A stretch of 20,276 nt of DNA from Mageeibacillus sp. UBA1193 (lineage in GTDB: Bacteria > Bacillota > Clostridia > Saccharofermentanales > Saccharofermentanaceae), in the NCBI GenBank assembly GCA_002310155.1, contig DBYF01000093.1, positions 1,422-21,697 of the forward strand, in the 5' to 3' direction. Below, in pieces: positions 8,011-14,370 of the stretch. The position numbers and the translations under genes were made by a program. Positions within the stretch are counted from its first letter, which is position 1. Every line of letters begins with the position of its first letter. The notes below the pieces were generated by a model. It was not told the origin of the DNA. It saw only the letters and a program-made list of their open reading frames with translations, and did no database searches.

Positions 8011-8105
8011 AAAAAATGAGTCCGAAAGAAAAACTTGGCGCTGGTCCTCGACGCTTCGCGTCTGCGAGAATCGCGCCTGCGATATTTCTTTCGGACTTGT
8101 TTTAT
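8011..8105. terminator. bidirectional terminator with a large structured loop, between kdgK and the phosphodiesterase
   Basis: A perfect 13-bp outer stem joins AGTCCGAAAGAAA (8019-8031) to its complement at 8085-8097. A T-rich run follows on both strands: TTGTTTTATT on plus, and CATTTTTTC on minus. The 53-base loop is far larger than in ordinary terminators and folds by itself (see 8037-8077). Confidence 0.8.
8037..8077 (-). repeat. structured core element, copy A (minus orientation)
   Basis: Read on the minus strand: GGCGC (8073-8077) pairs with GCGCC (8037-8041); inside, CTCG pairs with CGAG and ACGC pairs with GCGT around a GAA loop, with a CAG bulge on the 5' side, followed by GAGGAC, C, AGCGC. 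The pieces CGCAG, GCGAAGC, CGAGGAC and AGCGC occur in the same order in copy B at 14315-14345. Sits in the loop of the terminator of the minus-strand phosphodiesterase gene. Confidence 0.6.
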
Positions 8106-8109
8106 TCCG

Positions 8110-9354
8110 TTATCTTGGAATCTTGCCGGAGGGCGTAGAATTTTCAACGAGGCCGATTGCTTTCTTGCCGACCTCAAGGATGCAGCCGCCCTCGGTCTCG
8201 GTGCCTTTCTGCTCATCGCCGATGAGACCCGGACCGATCTCGAGGTAGAAGATCTTGTAGTTGTCGTTGTCGAGGGTGTATCCGTGCTGACCCTTTTTCA
8301 TGGCGCCGAAGGTGGTGCCGGGGTACGGGGTGAAGCCCATGGTAAAGCCCGCGCCGATCGCGCCGCTCTCTTTCATTTCCTCGTCGGTGAGTTTTCTCTT
8401 TACACCCGGCATCGCGAGGAATTCCTCGATAAATGCATCCAGCTTCGCACGGTCTTCCTTACTGATCGTATCGGAGATGTGCAGGAAGCACGCGCCGTTC
8501 ACGGTCTGGAACCAGGCACTTTCGAAAGAGATGCCGCGTTCCTTCAGAAGATCGTTCGGAAGGATGTTTTCTTTAATGTTCATGCAGGCGTGGTCACTGA
8601 AGATCAGTATGTCGAAGTGATGAATACCCTTTTCCGGATCGCCGCCCGCGTTTCTCTCGGCGGCTTCAATGCCTTCGATGATCGTGCCGAGAAGCTTGTC
8701 ATCGTATTCGATGGACTTTTTTGTGATGTCGGAATCGATACCGGTGTGGTGCTTCTGGTGGTCGGTGTCCTGCAGATGCAGCATATAGAAATCCGCCTTC
8801 TCCTTCGCGATCAGGTCGCGGGCGGTATAGGCGATGAATGTGTCGATGCCGAAGTAGTTGAAGGACTTGCACTTTCTCATGTAGCGGAAGAACTTCGGGC
8901 AGAGACGGAATGTCGAGCTGTAGTGTATGAACTTGAATCCGCGGAAGATCATGCTCTCCGTGCCCGGGACTTCTGCGAGGTGATAGCGGATCTTCTCGCC
9001 CGGTGTACAAGGGTACATCATGGCGCAGGAAACGAGTCCTCTGTCATGGGCTCTCTCGGGAAGTGTTTTTACCTTAATGAGTTTCTTATGTGCGCGCCAC
9101 TTCTCCGTATTCTTGAAGGGATCGTAGATCACGTTATCGAACAGTCCGTGCTCACCGGGCATGACGCCGGTGGAGATACTGGTATGTACGGGGTAGGTGT
9201 TCGAGATAAAGAGAGAATCGACGTTCCTGTGAAGAAGTCCCCAGGAAGCCAGTTTCCGGAAATTCGGAAGAGTGAGAAGATAGTTGATGTCATTGTCGGA
9301 GATCGCGTCCAGAGAGATCATGATGATCGGACGTCCGGCCAGATTCTTGCGCAT
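8110..9354 (-). CDS. type I phosphodiesterase / nucleotide pyrophosphatase, alkaline phosphatase superfamily
   Basis: A 414-residue metal-dependent hydrolase (PF01663-like). Visible site residues: Asp16 in MISLDAIS, the nucleophile Thr53 in ISNTYPVHTSISTG, Asp and His in LQDTDHQKHH, Asp-His in IFSDHACM, and a late His in KKGQHGYTLDND. These supply the two-metal site that hydrolyses phosphodiester or pyrophosphate bonds. There is no signal peptide, so it is cytoplasmic as annotated. GGGAGG lies before the ATG at 9354. It is transcribed alone, away from deoB, which belongs to the same superfamily, and ends at the terminator at 8011-8105. Substrate is unknown: nucleotide sugars, dinucleotides and phospholipid head groups are all possible. 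Confidence 0.85.
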   Translation of the reverse strand: MRKNLAGRPIIMISLDAISDNDINYLLTLPNFRKLASWGLLHRNVDSLFISNTYPVHTSISTGVMPGEHGLFDNVIYDPFKNTEKWRAHKKLIKVKTLPERAHDRGLVSCAMMYPCTPGEKIRYHLAEVPGTESMIFRGFKFIHYSSTFRLCPKFFRYMRKCKSFNYFGIDTFIAYTARDLIAKEKADFYMLHLQDTDHQKHHTGIDSDITKKSIEYDDKLLGTIIEGIEAAERNAGGDPEKGIHHFDILIFSDHACMNIKENILPNDLLKERGISFESAWFQTVNGACFLHISDTISKEDRAKLDAFIEEFLAMPGVKRKLTDEEMKESGAIGAGFTMGFTPYPGTTFGAMKKGQHGYTLDNDNYKIFYLEIGPGLIGDEQKGTETEGGCILEVGKKAIGLVENSTPSGKIPR

Positions 9355-9396
9355 GGTAATTCCTCCCGAAACACTCGTTTTCGTTCATATATACGA

Positions 9397-9402
9397 TATA
9401 AT
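9397..9402 (+). promoter_or_regulatory. candidate -10 element for the deoB operon
   Basis: A consensus TATAAT lies 42 bases before the deoB ATG. There is no good -35 at the right distance. Instead, a small inverted repeat CGAAA (9367-9371) / TTTCG (9379-9383) occupies the -35 region, as might suit activator or repressor control. Confidence 0.4.
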
Positions 9403-9444
9403 AAGAAGTGGTTTTAGTAAACAAAAAGTGAAAGAGGAAAAGAT

Positions 9445-10623
9445 ATGGGCAAGAGAGTCATCCTGATCGTTCTGGACAGTTGCGGGATCGGCGGCGCGAA
9501 GGACGCGGCGGCATTCGGTGACGAAGGTTCGCATACACTGGGCGCATGCTCGAAGGACAGTGCTTTTTCCATAGCAAATATGAGACGGATCGGCATGGGG
9601 TGCATCCAGGATGCGCTTCCATACGATGAGCCGGACGGCAAGGGTGTCGGCGCGTGGGCGAGACTTGAAGAAGCATCGATGGGCAAGGATACGACCATCG
9701 GTCACTGGGAGATCGCGGGACTTATTTCCCCGGAACCGCTCCCGACATATCCGGATGGATTCCCGGCGGAAGTAATCGAAGAATTCGAGAAGCAGACCGG
9801 CAGGAAAACGCTCTGCAACAAGCCGTATTCCGGCACCGAAGTCATCCGCGATTTCGGACAGGAACATGTGAAAACAGGCGACCTGATCGTCTATACTTCG
9901 GCGGACAGCGTCTTCCAGATCGCGGCACACGAAGAGGTCGTTCCGGTAAAAGAACTGTACCGCTACTGTGAGATCGCGCGAAAGATCCTTACCGGAAAGC
10001 ACGGTGTTGGACGAGTGATCGCGAGACCCTTTGTCGGCGAGTATCCGAACTTCGAGAGGACTCCGAACCGCCATGATTTCTCGCTTCTTCCTCCGAGACC
10101 GACACTTCTGGATGATCTTTCGGAAGCGAAGATCCCGGTCTATGGTGTCGGAAAGATCTACGATATCTTCGCCGGACGCGGCGTCGGCATGACTGTCAGA
10201 ACATCCGGAAACGCGGATGGCATCGAGCAGACGCTCGCTGCGATGGACATGCAGAAAGAGGGCCTGATCTTCGTCAATCTCGTAGACTTCGATATGCTCT
10301 ACGGACATAGAAATGATGTGCATGGATATGCGGAAGCACTGACGTATTTCGATGACCGTCTGCCGGAGATCCTGTCACGCATGCAGAAGGACGATATCCT
10401 CATGATCACCGCGGATCACGGCTGCGATCCGTCAACACCTTCGACCGATCATTCGAGAGAGAACGTACCGTTCCTCGCTTATGGTGAAAGAGTCCGTCCG
10501 GGCACGGATCTCGGCACCAGATCGAGCTTCGCGGATATCGCGAAAACGATCGGTGATTTCTTCGGGATCAACACATCGAATCTGGACGGTGAATCGTTCT
10601 GGAAAGAGATGAGAATGAAGTAA
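9445..10623 (+). CDS. deoB: phosphopentomutase DeoB
   Basis: A 392-residue mutase that interconverts (deoxy)ribose-1-phosphate and (deoxy)ribose-5-phosphate, linking nucleoside phosphorolysis to sugar metabolism. Full family length. The N-terminal metal motif is VLDSCGIGGAKDAAAFGDEG; the phosphorylated Thr is in KDTTIGHWEIAG; further metal ligands are in VDFDMLYGHRND, MITADHGCDP and STDHSRENVPFL. GAGG lies 11 bases before the ATG. It is the first of five plus-strand genes; deoC follows after 53 bases and uses its product. The divergent gene at 9354 belongs to the same superfamily but lacks the DeoB-specific blocks. Confidence 0.97.
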   Translation: MGKRVILIVLDSCGIGGAKDAAAFGDEGSHTLGACSKDSAFSIANMRRIGMGCIQDALPYDEPDGKGVGAWARLEEASMGKDTTIGHWEIAGLISPEPLPTYPDGFPAEVIEEFEKQTGRKTLCNKPYSGTEVIRDFGQEHVKTGDLIVYTSADSVFQIAAHEEVVPVKELYRYCEIARKILTGKHGVGRVIARPFVGEYPNFERTPNRHDFSLLPPRPTLLDDLSEAKIPVYGVGKIYDIFAGRGVGMTVRTSGNADGIEQTLAAMDMQKEGLIFVNLVDFDMLYGHRNDVHGYAEALTYFDDRLPEILSRMQKDDILMITADHGCDPSTPSTDHSRENVPFLAYGERVRPGTDLGTRSSFADIAKTIGDFFGINTSNLDGESFWKEMRMK

Positions 10624-10676
10624 CAGCACGGGTTCTTTTCGAGAGAAAGAAACATGGAAAAGAGAGAGGAAAGCTT

Positions 10677-11327
10677 ATGAAAGAATACACGGAAGAAGAG
10701 AAAAAGATCCTGGCGAAAGTAGACCATACTCTGCTTCGTACGACATCCACACTGGCCGAGATCAGGGCACTTTGCGAGGCGGCACTCGAGGCCGGAACGG
10801 CAAGCGTATGCATCCCGCCGTGCTATGTAAATGACGCGGCACAGTTCCTGAAAGGACGCCTTCCGGTGTGCACCGTCATCGGTTTCCCGAACGGATATTC
10901 CACTGCGGCAGCGAAAGTTTTTGAAGCGAAAGAAGCGATCCGTCAGGGCGCACAGGAGATCGATATGGTCGGCAATCTGTGCGATGTGAAAAACGGCAAT
11001 TTCGACCGTGTATATCTCGAACTTCTGGCGATGCGTGAAGCCTGCGAGGGAGTGATCCTGAAGGTCATCATCGAGACATGCCAGCTGACGGAAGAAGAGA
11101 AGATCAAAATGTGCGAACTGGTAAGCAAAGCGAAGGCGGACTTCATCAAGACATCGACCGGTTTTTCGACCGGCGGTGCGACGGTGGAAGACGTGCGTCT
11201 CCTGCGCCAGTATTCCGCACCGGAAGTGAAGGTAAAGGCGGCCGGAGGCATCAAGGATTTCGCGGACGCGAAGGCCATGATCGAAGCCGGCGCGGACCGA
11301 CTCGGAACGAGCCGTCTGGTGAAGTAA
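10677..11327 (+). CDS. deoC: deoxyribose-phosphate aldolase DeoC
   Basis: A 216-residue class I aldolase that cleaves 2-deoxyribose-5-phosphate to glyceraldehyde-3-phosphate and acetaldehyde. Key residues are present: Asp96 in QEIDMVGN, Schiff-base Lys158 in ADFIKTSTGF, and Lys187 in VKAAGGIKD. The N-terminal VDHTLL motif is typical. GAGAGGAAAG precedes the ATG at 10677. An 8-codon frame opening at 10654 overlaps this ATG by ATGA, but it lacks a good binding site. cdd begins 12 bases after the stop, supporting one salvage operon with deoB. Confidence 0.97.
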   Translation: MKEYTEEEKKILAKVDHTLLRTTSTLAEIRALCEAALEAGTASVCIPPCYVNDAAQFLKGRLPVCTVIGFPNGYSTAAAKVFEAKEAIRQGAQEIDMVGNLCDVKNGNFDRVYLELLAMREACEGVILKVIIETCQLTEEEKIKMCELVSKAKADFIKTSTGFSTGGATVEDVRLLRQYSAPEVKVKAAGGIKDFADAKAMIEAGADRLGTSRLVK

Positions 11328-11339
11328 AGGATACGGAAA

Positions 11340-11747
11340 ATGGACACGAAAAAGCTGTTAAAAGAAGCTAAGGAAGCAAGGAAAAACGCGTATGCTCCGT
11401 TCTCTTCTTTTGCTGTGGGAGCGGCGCTTCTGACGAAGGATGGGAAGATCTACAGAGGCTGCAATATCGAGTCCTCCGTAATGTCCCCGAGCCTCTGCGC
11501 GGAGCGTGTCGCACTGGCAAAAGCACTCAGCGAAGGCGAGAAAGAATTCACGGCGATCGCGATCACCGGCGCGCCAGTAGGCGAGGATCCGAAAGATCCA
11601 TGTTATCCGTGCGGAGTGTGCCGGCAGGTCCTGAGCGAACACGTTGATCTGAGTGCTTTTCAAGTAGTGACCGAAGAAAACGGAAAAGAAGTCACATGCA
11701 CACTTTCCGAGCTTCTTCCGAAGGCATTCGTTTTCGAGAAGAACTGA
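11340..11747 (+). CDS. cdd: cytidine deaminase
   Basis: A 135-residue homotetrameric-type cytidine deaminase, the normal length. It converts cytidine and deoxycytidine to uridine and deoxyuridine. Zinc ligands are Cys53 (in LCAERVAL, with catalytic Glu55) and Cys91 and Cys94 (in YPCGVCRQVL). The substrate-binding N-terminal blocks APFSSFAVGAAL and GCNIESS are present. AAGGA overlaps the end of deoC and serves as its binding site. The Cys-Ala-repeat gene starts 23 bases downstream. Confidence 0.96.
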   Translation: MDTKKLLKEAKEARKNAYAPFSSFAVGAALLTKDGKIYRGCNIESSVMSPSLCAERVALAKALSEGEKEFTAIAITGAPVGEDPKDPCYPCGVCRQVLSEHVDLSAFQVVTEENGKEVTCTLSELLPKAFVFEKN

Positions 11748-11770
11748 GACCGGATAAGGAAACAAAGGGA

Positions 11771-12922
11771 ATGGGCAAAGGGAAAACAAGGATCGGAAAG
11801 AGTATCTTTCTTATTTTCACGGTGCTGCTCCTGATTCTGCTGAGCGTTCCGCAGAGGATGATGGGAAGTACCGGGAAGGCATGTGCGTTGGGAGATCTCG
11901 ACAGGATCCTGGATTACCAGATCACGGCGGATCTTCAGGAAGACGGTTCGGTGGACTTTCATTACGACATTACGTGGAAAGTGCTGGATGACAAGAAACA
12001 GGGACCTCTGACATGGGTCAAGATCGGTGTCCCGAATTCCGATGTCGAATATATCCTTCCGGAAACAGATAATATCAAGTCTGCTTCGTATTACTCTCAA
12101 GGCGGCGGGTGTTATATCCGTATCGATCTGAAAAAACCGGTATATGCAGAGGAGACAGTCAGGTTCGCGTTTTCGTTTACCCAGCATAATCTTTTCACGG
12201 AACCGACTTCGGAAAACAAGAACAATCTCCCCGGGATATTTATGGATCAGGCCAGTCTGGATCGGGCCAGAAGTGCCAGTGATCCGAAAGAGTATATCGG
12301 CACGGATTACCCGCCGGAGAAACTGTATGCATATATATTTACTCCCGGCTGGTTCCCGGAGATCGAAGTAGAAAAGTATACGGTGAAATGGAATGCGAGC
12401 AAAGTTGTCTTAGCAAATACTCCGTATCAGGAGGGGAACTATCTTGTGTGGACCGGATCGATGGCGAAGAACCAGAAGGTCACCATGCTGGTCGAGTATC
12501 TTCCGAGTTCGTTTTCCTACACGTATAAGGATGTCTCGCATACGTATACAGTAGATAAGTCCGACGAGACTTTAATGTATGTTATTCTCTTTAGCTTTCT
12601 CAGCATGATGCTGATCCTGATCATTATCGGTATCGTTTTTTACAAGAAGTACCTTTCTTACAATAGCGATGCTTTTTGGAGCGCAAATCATACACACACC
12701 CACAGCCGTTTGGGTCGGGGAGGTCACGGAGGCGGATGTGCCTGCGCCTGCGCATGTGCATGCGCTTGTGCCTGTGCCGGAGGAGGACGTGCCGGATGCA
12801 GCAGCAAGGACTTTTACGGAACGAAACTGGAAAGCGCGAGAGTGCGTGAGAGAATAAGGGCACGGCTGGAAAAAGAAAAGAAAGATACCGAGAAGAAAAC
12901 AGGTGAGGAGGTGGATGTATGA
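11771..12922 (+). CDS. two-pass membrane protein with extracytoplasmic DUF2207-like domain and Cys-Ala repeat tail
   Basis: The chosen start at 11771 (AAGGA upstream) gives 383 residues; an in-frame ATG at 11696 would overlap cdd and add a poor N-terminus. A basic N-terminus and hydrophobic segment (about 11-26) form a signal anchor. Residues about 30-263 form a mostly beta-like domain with an early ITADLQEDGSVDFHYDITW stretch resembling DUF2207 and relatives. A second membrane helix spans 268-290. The tail has a His-rich HTHTH (307-311), a Gly-rich stretch, seven consecutive Cys-Ala pairs (323-336), GGGRAGC, SSKDFYG and a charged end. By the positive-inside rule the tail is cytoplasmic. The radical SAM gene overlaps its stop by 4 bases, suggesting coupled translation and that the tail is the enzyme's substrate. 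No function is established; the DUF2207 link is tentative. Confidence 0.75.
   Translation: MGKGKTRIGKSIFLIFTVLLLILLSVPQRMMGSTGKACALGDLDRILDYQITADLQEDGSVDFHYDITWKVLDDKKQGPLTWVKIGVPNSDVEYILPETDNIKSASYYSQGGGCYIRIDLKKPVYAEETVRFAFSFTQHNLFTEPTSENKNNLPGIFMDQASLDRARSASDPKEYIGTDYPPEKLYAYIFTPGWFPEIEVEKYTVKWNASKVVLANTPYQEGNYLVWTGSMAKNQKVTMLVEYLPSSFSYTYKDVSHTYTVDKSDETLMYVILFSFLSMMLILIIIGIVFYKKYLSYNSDAFWSANHTHTHSRLGRGGHGGGCACACACACACACAGGGRAGCSSKDFYGTKLESARVRERIRARLEKEKKDTEKKTGEEVDV
12737..12778 (+). repeat. seven tandem Cys-Ala codon pairs
   Basis: Fourteen codons encode Cys-Ala seven times. Cys is written with both TGT and TGC, Ala with GCC, GCA and GCT, in mixed order, so the DNA is not a simple satellite. 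An eighth Cys follows at residue 343 in RAGC. Confidence 0.95.
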
Positions 12923-14271
12923 GCCGGGTAAAACGATATGAAAAGAAGAACTGGAATACCATTCTTCACACCACCTGGAATCCGGACGGACCGGGAGTCA
13001 TCCGTATCCACCTGGTACCTCCGAAATATATGCGCACGAAGAACGCGGATTCGCTCGTCATTATCAACGGACAGGACATCCTGCCGATCAATGAATCATG
13101 GGCGATACTGCTGTCGGAATACATCAAGAGCGTCAACGAATTCGGCGATGGTCCGATGACGGAAGAAGAACTCGAGGGCATCATCGAAAAGACGATCAGA
13201 AACACAAAAAAAGTGTATCCCCGTGTGGAGGATAAGATCCTTCTCGAGGACCTCGAGAACATGATCTCCGTCTTCGAAGATATCGTTCAGGGAAGAGAGA
13301 TCCAGTCGAGCAGAAAGCCGCTTGAACTGGGAAGATACGCGCCTTTTATGACGGCGCCGCACCGCATGGATCTTATGGTCTCCGCGATGAAGAAAGACGG
13401 CAAGTGGAACTGCAACCAGAAGTGTATCCACTGCTATGCGGCAGAGCAGGAACACGCGGAGGAAGAAGAACTGTCCACGGAAGACTGGCTGAAGATCCTC
13501 TCGATCCTGAAAGAAGAGAAGATCTCACAGGTGACATTTACCGGCGGAGAGCCGACCATGCGTGACGATATTCCGGAACTCCTGAAAGACGCGAGATGGT
13601 TCGTTACAAGGCTGAACACGAATGGTGTGAGACTGACTCCGGAATACTGTGCCGCCCTGAAAGAAGCAGATCTCGACAGTATGCAGATCACGTTCTATTC
13701 CTGTGAAAAAGAGATACACGATGAACTTGTCGGCGCGCCGAATTATGAGAAGACCGTCGACGGCATCAAGAATGCGCTGGCGGCGGGGATCAATCTCAGC
13801 ATCAATACTCCGCTCTGTAAGACGAACAGGGACTATAAGAAGACGCTCGAATTCCTTCGTGAACTGGGTGTCCGTTATGTGACCTGTTCGGGTCTGATCC
13901 AGACGGGAAACGCGAAGGAGGAGCCTTCGCAGGAAACGATCCTTTCGGAAGACGAACTGTACGAGGTCCTGAAAGAATCGACGGAGTATGTTTACGCGAA
14001 TAAGATGGAGATCAGCTTCACTTCTCCGGGATGGATCTCGGATGAAAAACTTCATAAACTGGGCCTGAATCCACCGTCCTGCGGCGCGTGCCTGAGCAAC
14101 ATGGCGATCACGCCTTCGGGAAATGTTGTGCCCTGCCAGAGCTGGCTGTCCGAAGAACCGCTCGGCAACATCCTGCCCGGATCATGGAAGAAGATCTGGA
14201 ACAGCGACCGCTGCAAGAAGATCCGCATGACATCGGCGAAGATGGAGCATATCTGCCAGTTAAAGAATTAA
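12919..14271 (+). CDS. radical SAM enzyme with N-terminal RRE-like region and reduced SPASM-like C-terminus
   Basis: A 450-residue protein. The start overlaps the upstream stop as ATGA, with GGAGG before it. Residues about 43-125 resemble a PqqD/RRE peptide-binding fold: SLVIINGQDILPINES then WAILL, followed by helices. The radical SAM cluster motif CNQKCIHC has Cys165, Cys169 and Cys172; TFTGGEPT is the SAM-binding GGE motif. The C-terminus has Cys388, Cys391, Cys406, Cys432 and Cys446 around ITPSGNVVPC and LGNI, similar to SPASM or Twitch auxiliary-cluster domains, but with fewer Cys than the usual seven. Such enzymes modify peptides, for example by thioether cross-links. The obvious candidate substrate is the Cys-Ala tail of the gene it overlaps. 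The reaction is unknown. It ends the deoB gene group at the terminator 14294-14370. Confidence 0.9.
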   Translation: MSRVKRYEKKNWNTILHTTWNPDGPGVIRIHLVPPKYMRTKNADSLVIINGQDILPINESWAILLSEYIKSVNEFGDGPMTEEELEGIIEKTIRNTKKVYPRVEDKILLEDLENMISVFEDIVQGREIQSSRKPLELGRYAPFMTAPHRMDLMVSAMKKDGKWNCNQKCIHCYAAEQEHAEEEELSTEDWLKILSILKEEKISQVTFTGGEPTMRDDIPELLKDARWFVTRLNTNGVRLTPEYCAALKEADLDSMQITFYSCEKEIHDELVGAPNYEKTVDGIKNALAAGINLSINTPLCKTNRDYKKTLEFLRELGVRYVTCSGLIQTGNAKEEPSQETILSEDELYEVLKESTEYVYANKMEISFTSPGWISDEKLHKLGLNPPSCGACLSNMAITPSGNVVPCQSWLSEEPLGNILPGSWKKIWNSDRCKKIRMTSAKMEHICQLKN

Positions 14272-14293
14272 CCGCGAGGATGCGGAAAAAGAA

Positions 14294-14370
14294 GAGCAGG
14301 AAGATTCCGACAAGCCTCCGCAGGGCGAAGCCCGAGGACAAGCGCGAGGAATCTTACCTGCTCATTTTTT
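14294..14370. terminator. bidirectional terminator with structured loop, between the radical SAM gene and DUF4153/4173 gene
   Basis: The outer stem joins 14294-14308 (GAGCAGG, AAGATTCC) to 14348-14363 with one extra base, and CATTTTTT follows on the plus strand. The minus strand has CTTCTTTTTCC after the stem, so it can end both converging operons. The T-run overlaps the stop codon of the DUF4153/4173 gene. The loop carries core copy B. Confidence 0.82.
14315..14345 (+). repeat. structured core element, copy B (plus orientation)
   Basis: CCTC (14315-14318) pairs with GAGG (14334-14337), and GGGC (14323-14326) pairs with GCCC (14330-14333) around a GAA loop, with a CGCA bulge on the 5' side, then AC, A, AGCGC. 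Same order of elements as copy A at 8037-8077, but with different, compensated stem bases. Lies in the loop of the terminator of the plus-strand radical SAM gene. Confidence 0.6.

Noticed and set aside
8035..9417. Long plus-strand open frame of 460 codons opposite the phosphodiesterase
   Set aside because: It is antisense to a gene with complete catalytic motifs, runs through the terminator, has no recognisable domain and no good ribosome binding site.
9385..10323. 312-codon minus-strand frame opposite deoB
   Set aside because: Shadow frame of a certain gene; composition is low-complexity Arg and Ser rich and no family is recognisable.
10654..10680. Eight-codon leader frame overlapping the deoC start by ATGA
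   Set aside because: The stretch is purine-rich, so a short open frame is expected by chance; there is no good ribosome binding site and no attenuator-like structure.
12690..12780. Possible microsatellite or CRISPR-like repeat from the CA-rich and TGC-rich sequence
   Set aside because: The units are coding and vary at synonymous positions; there are no spacers, and no repeat longer than a few bases is exact.
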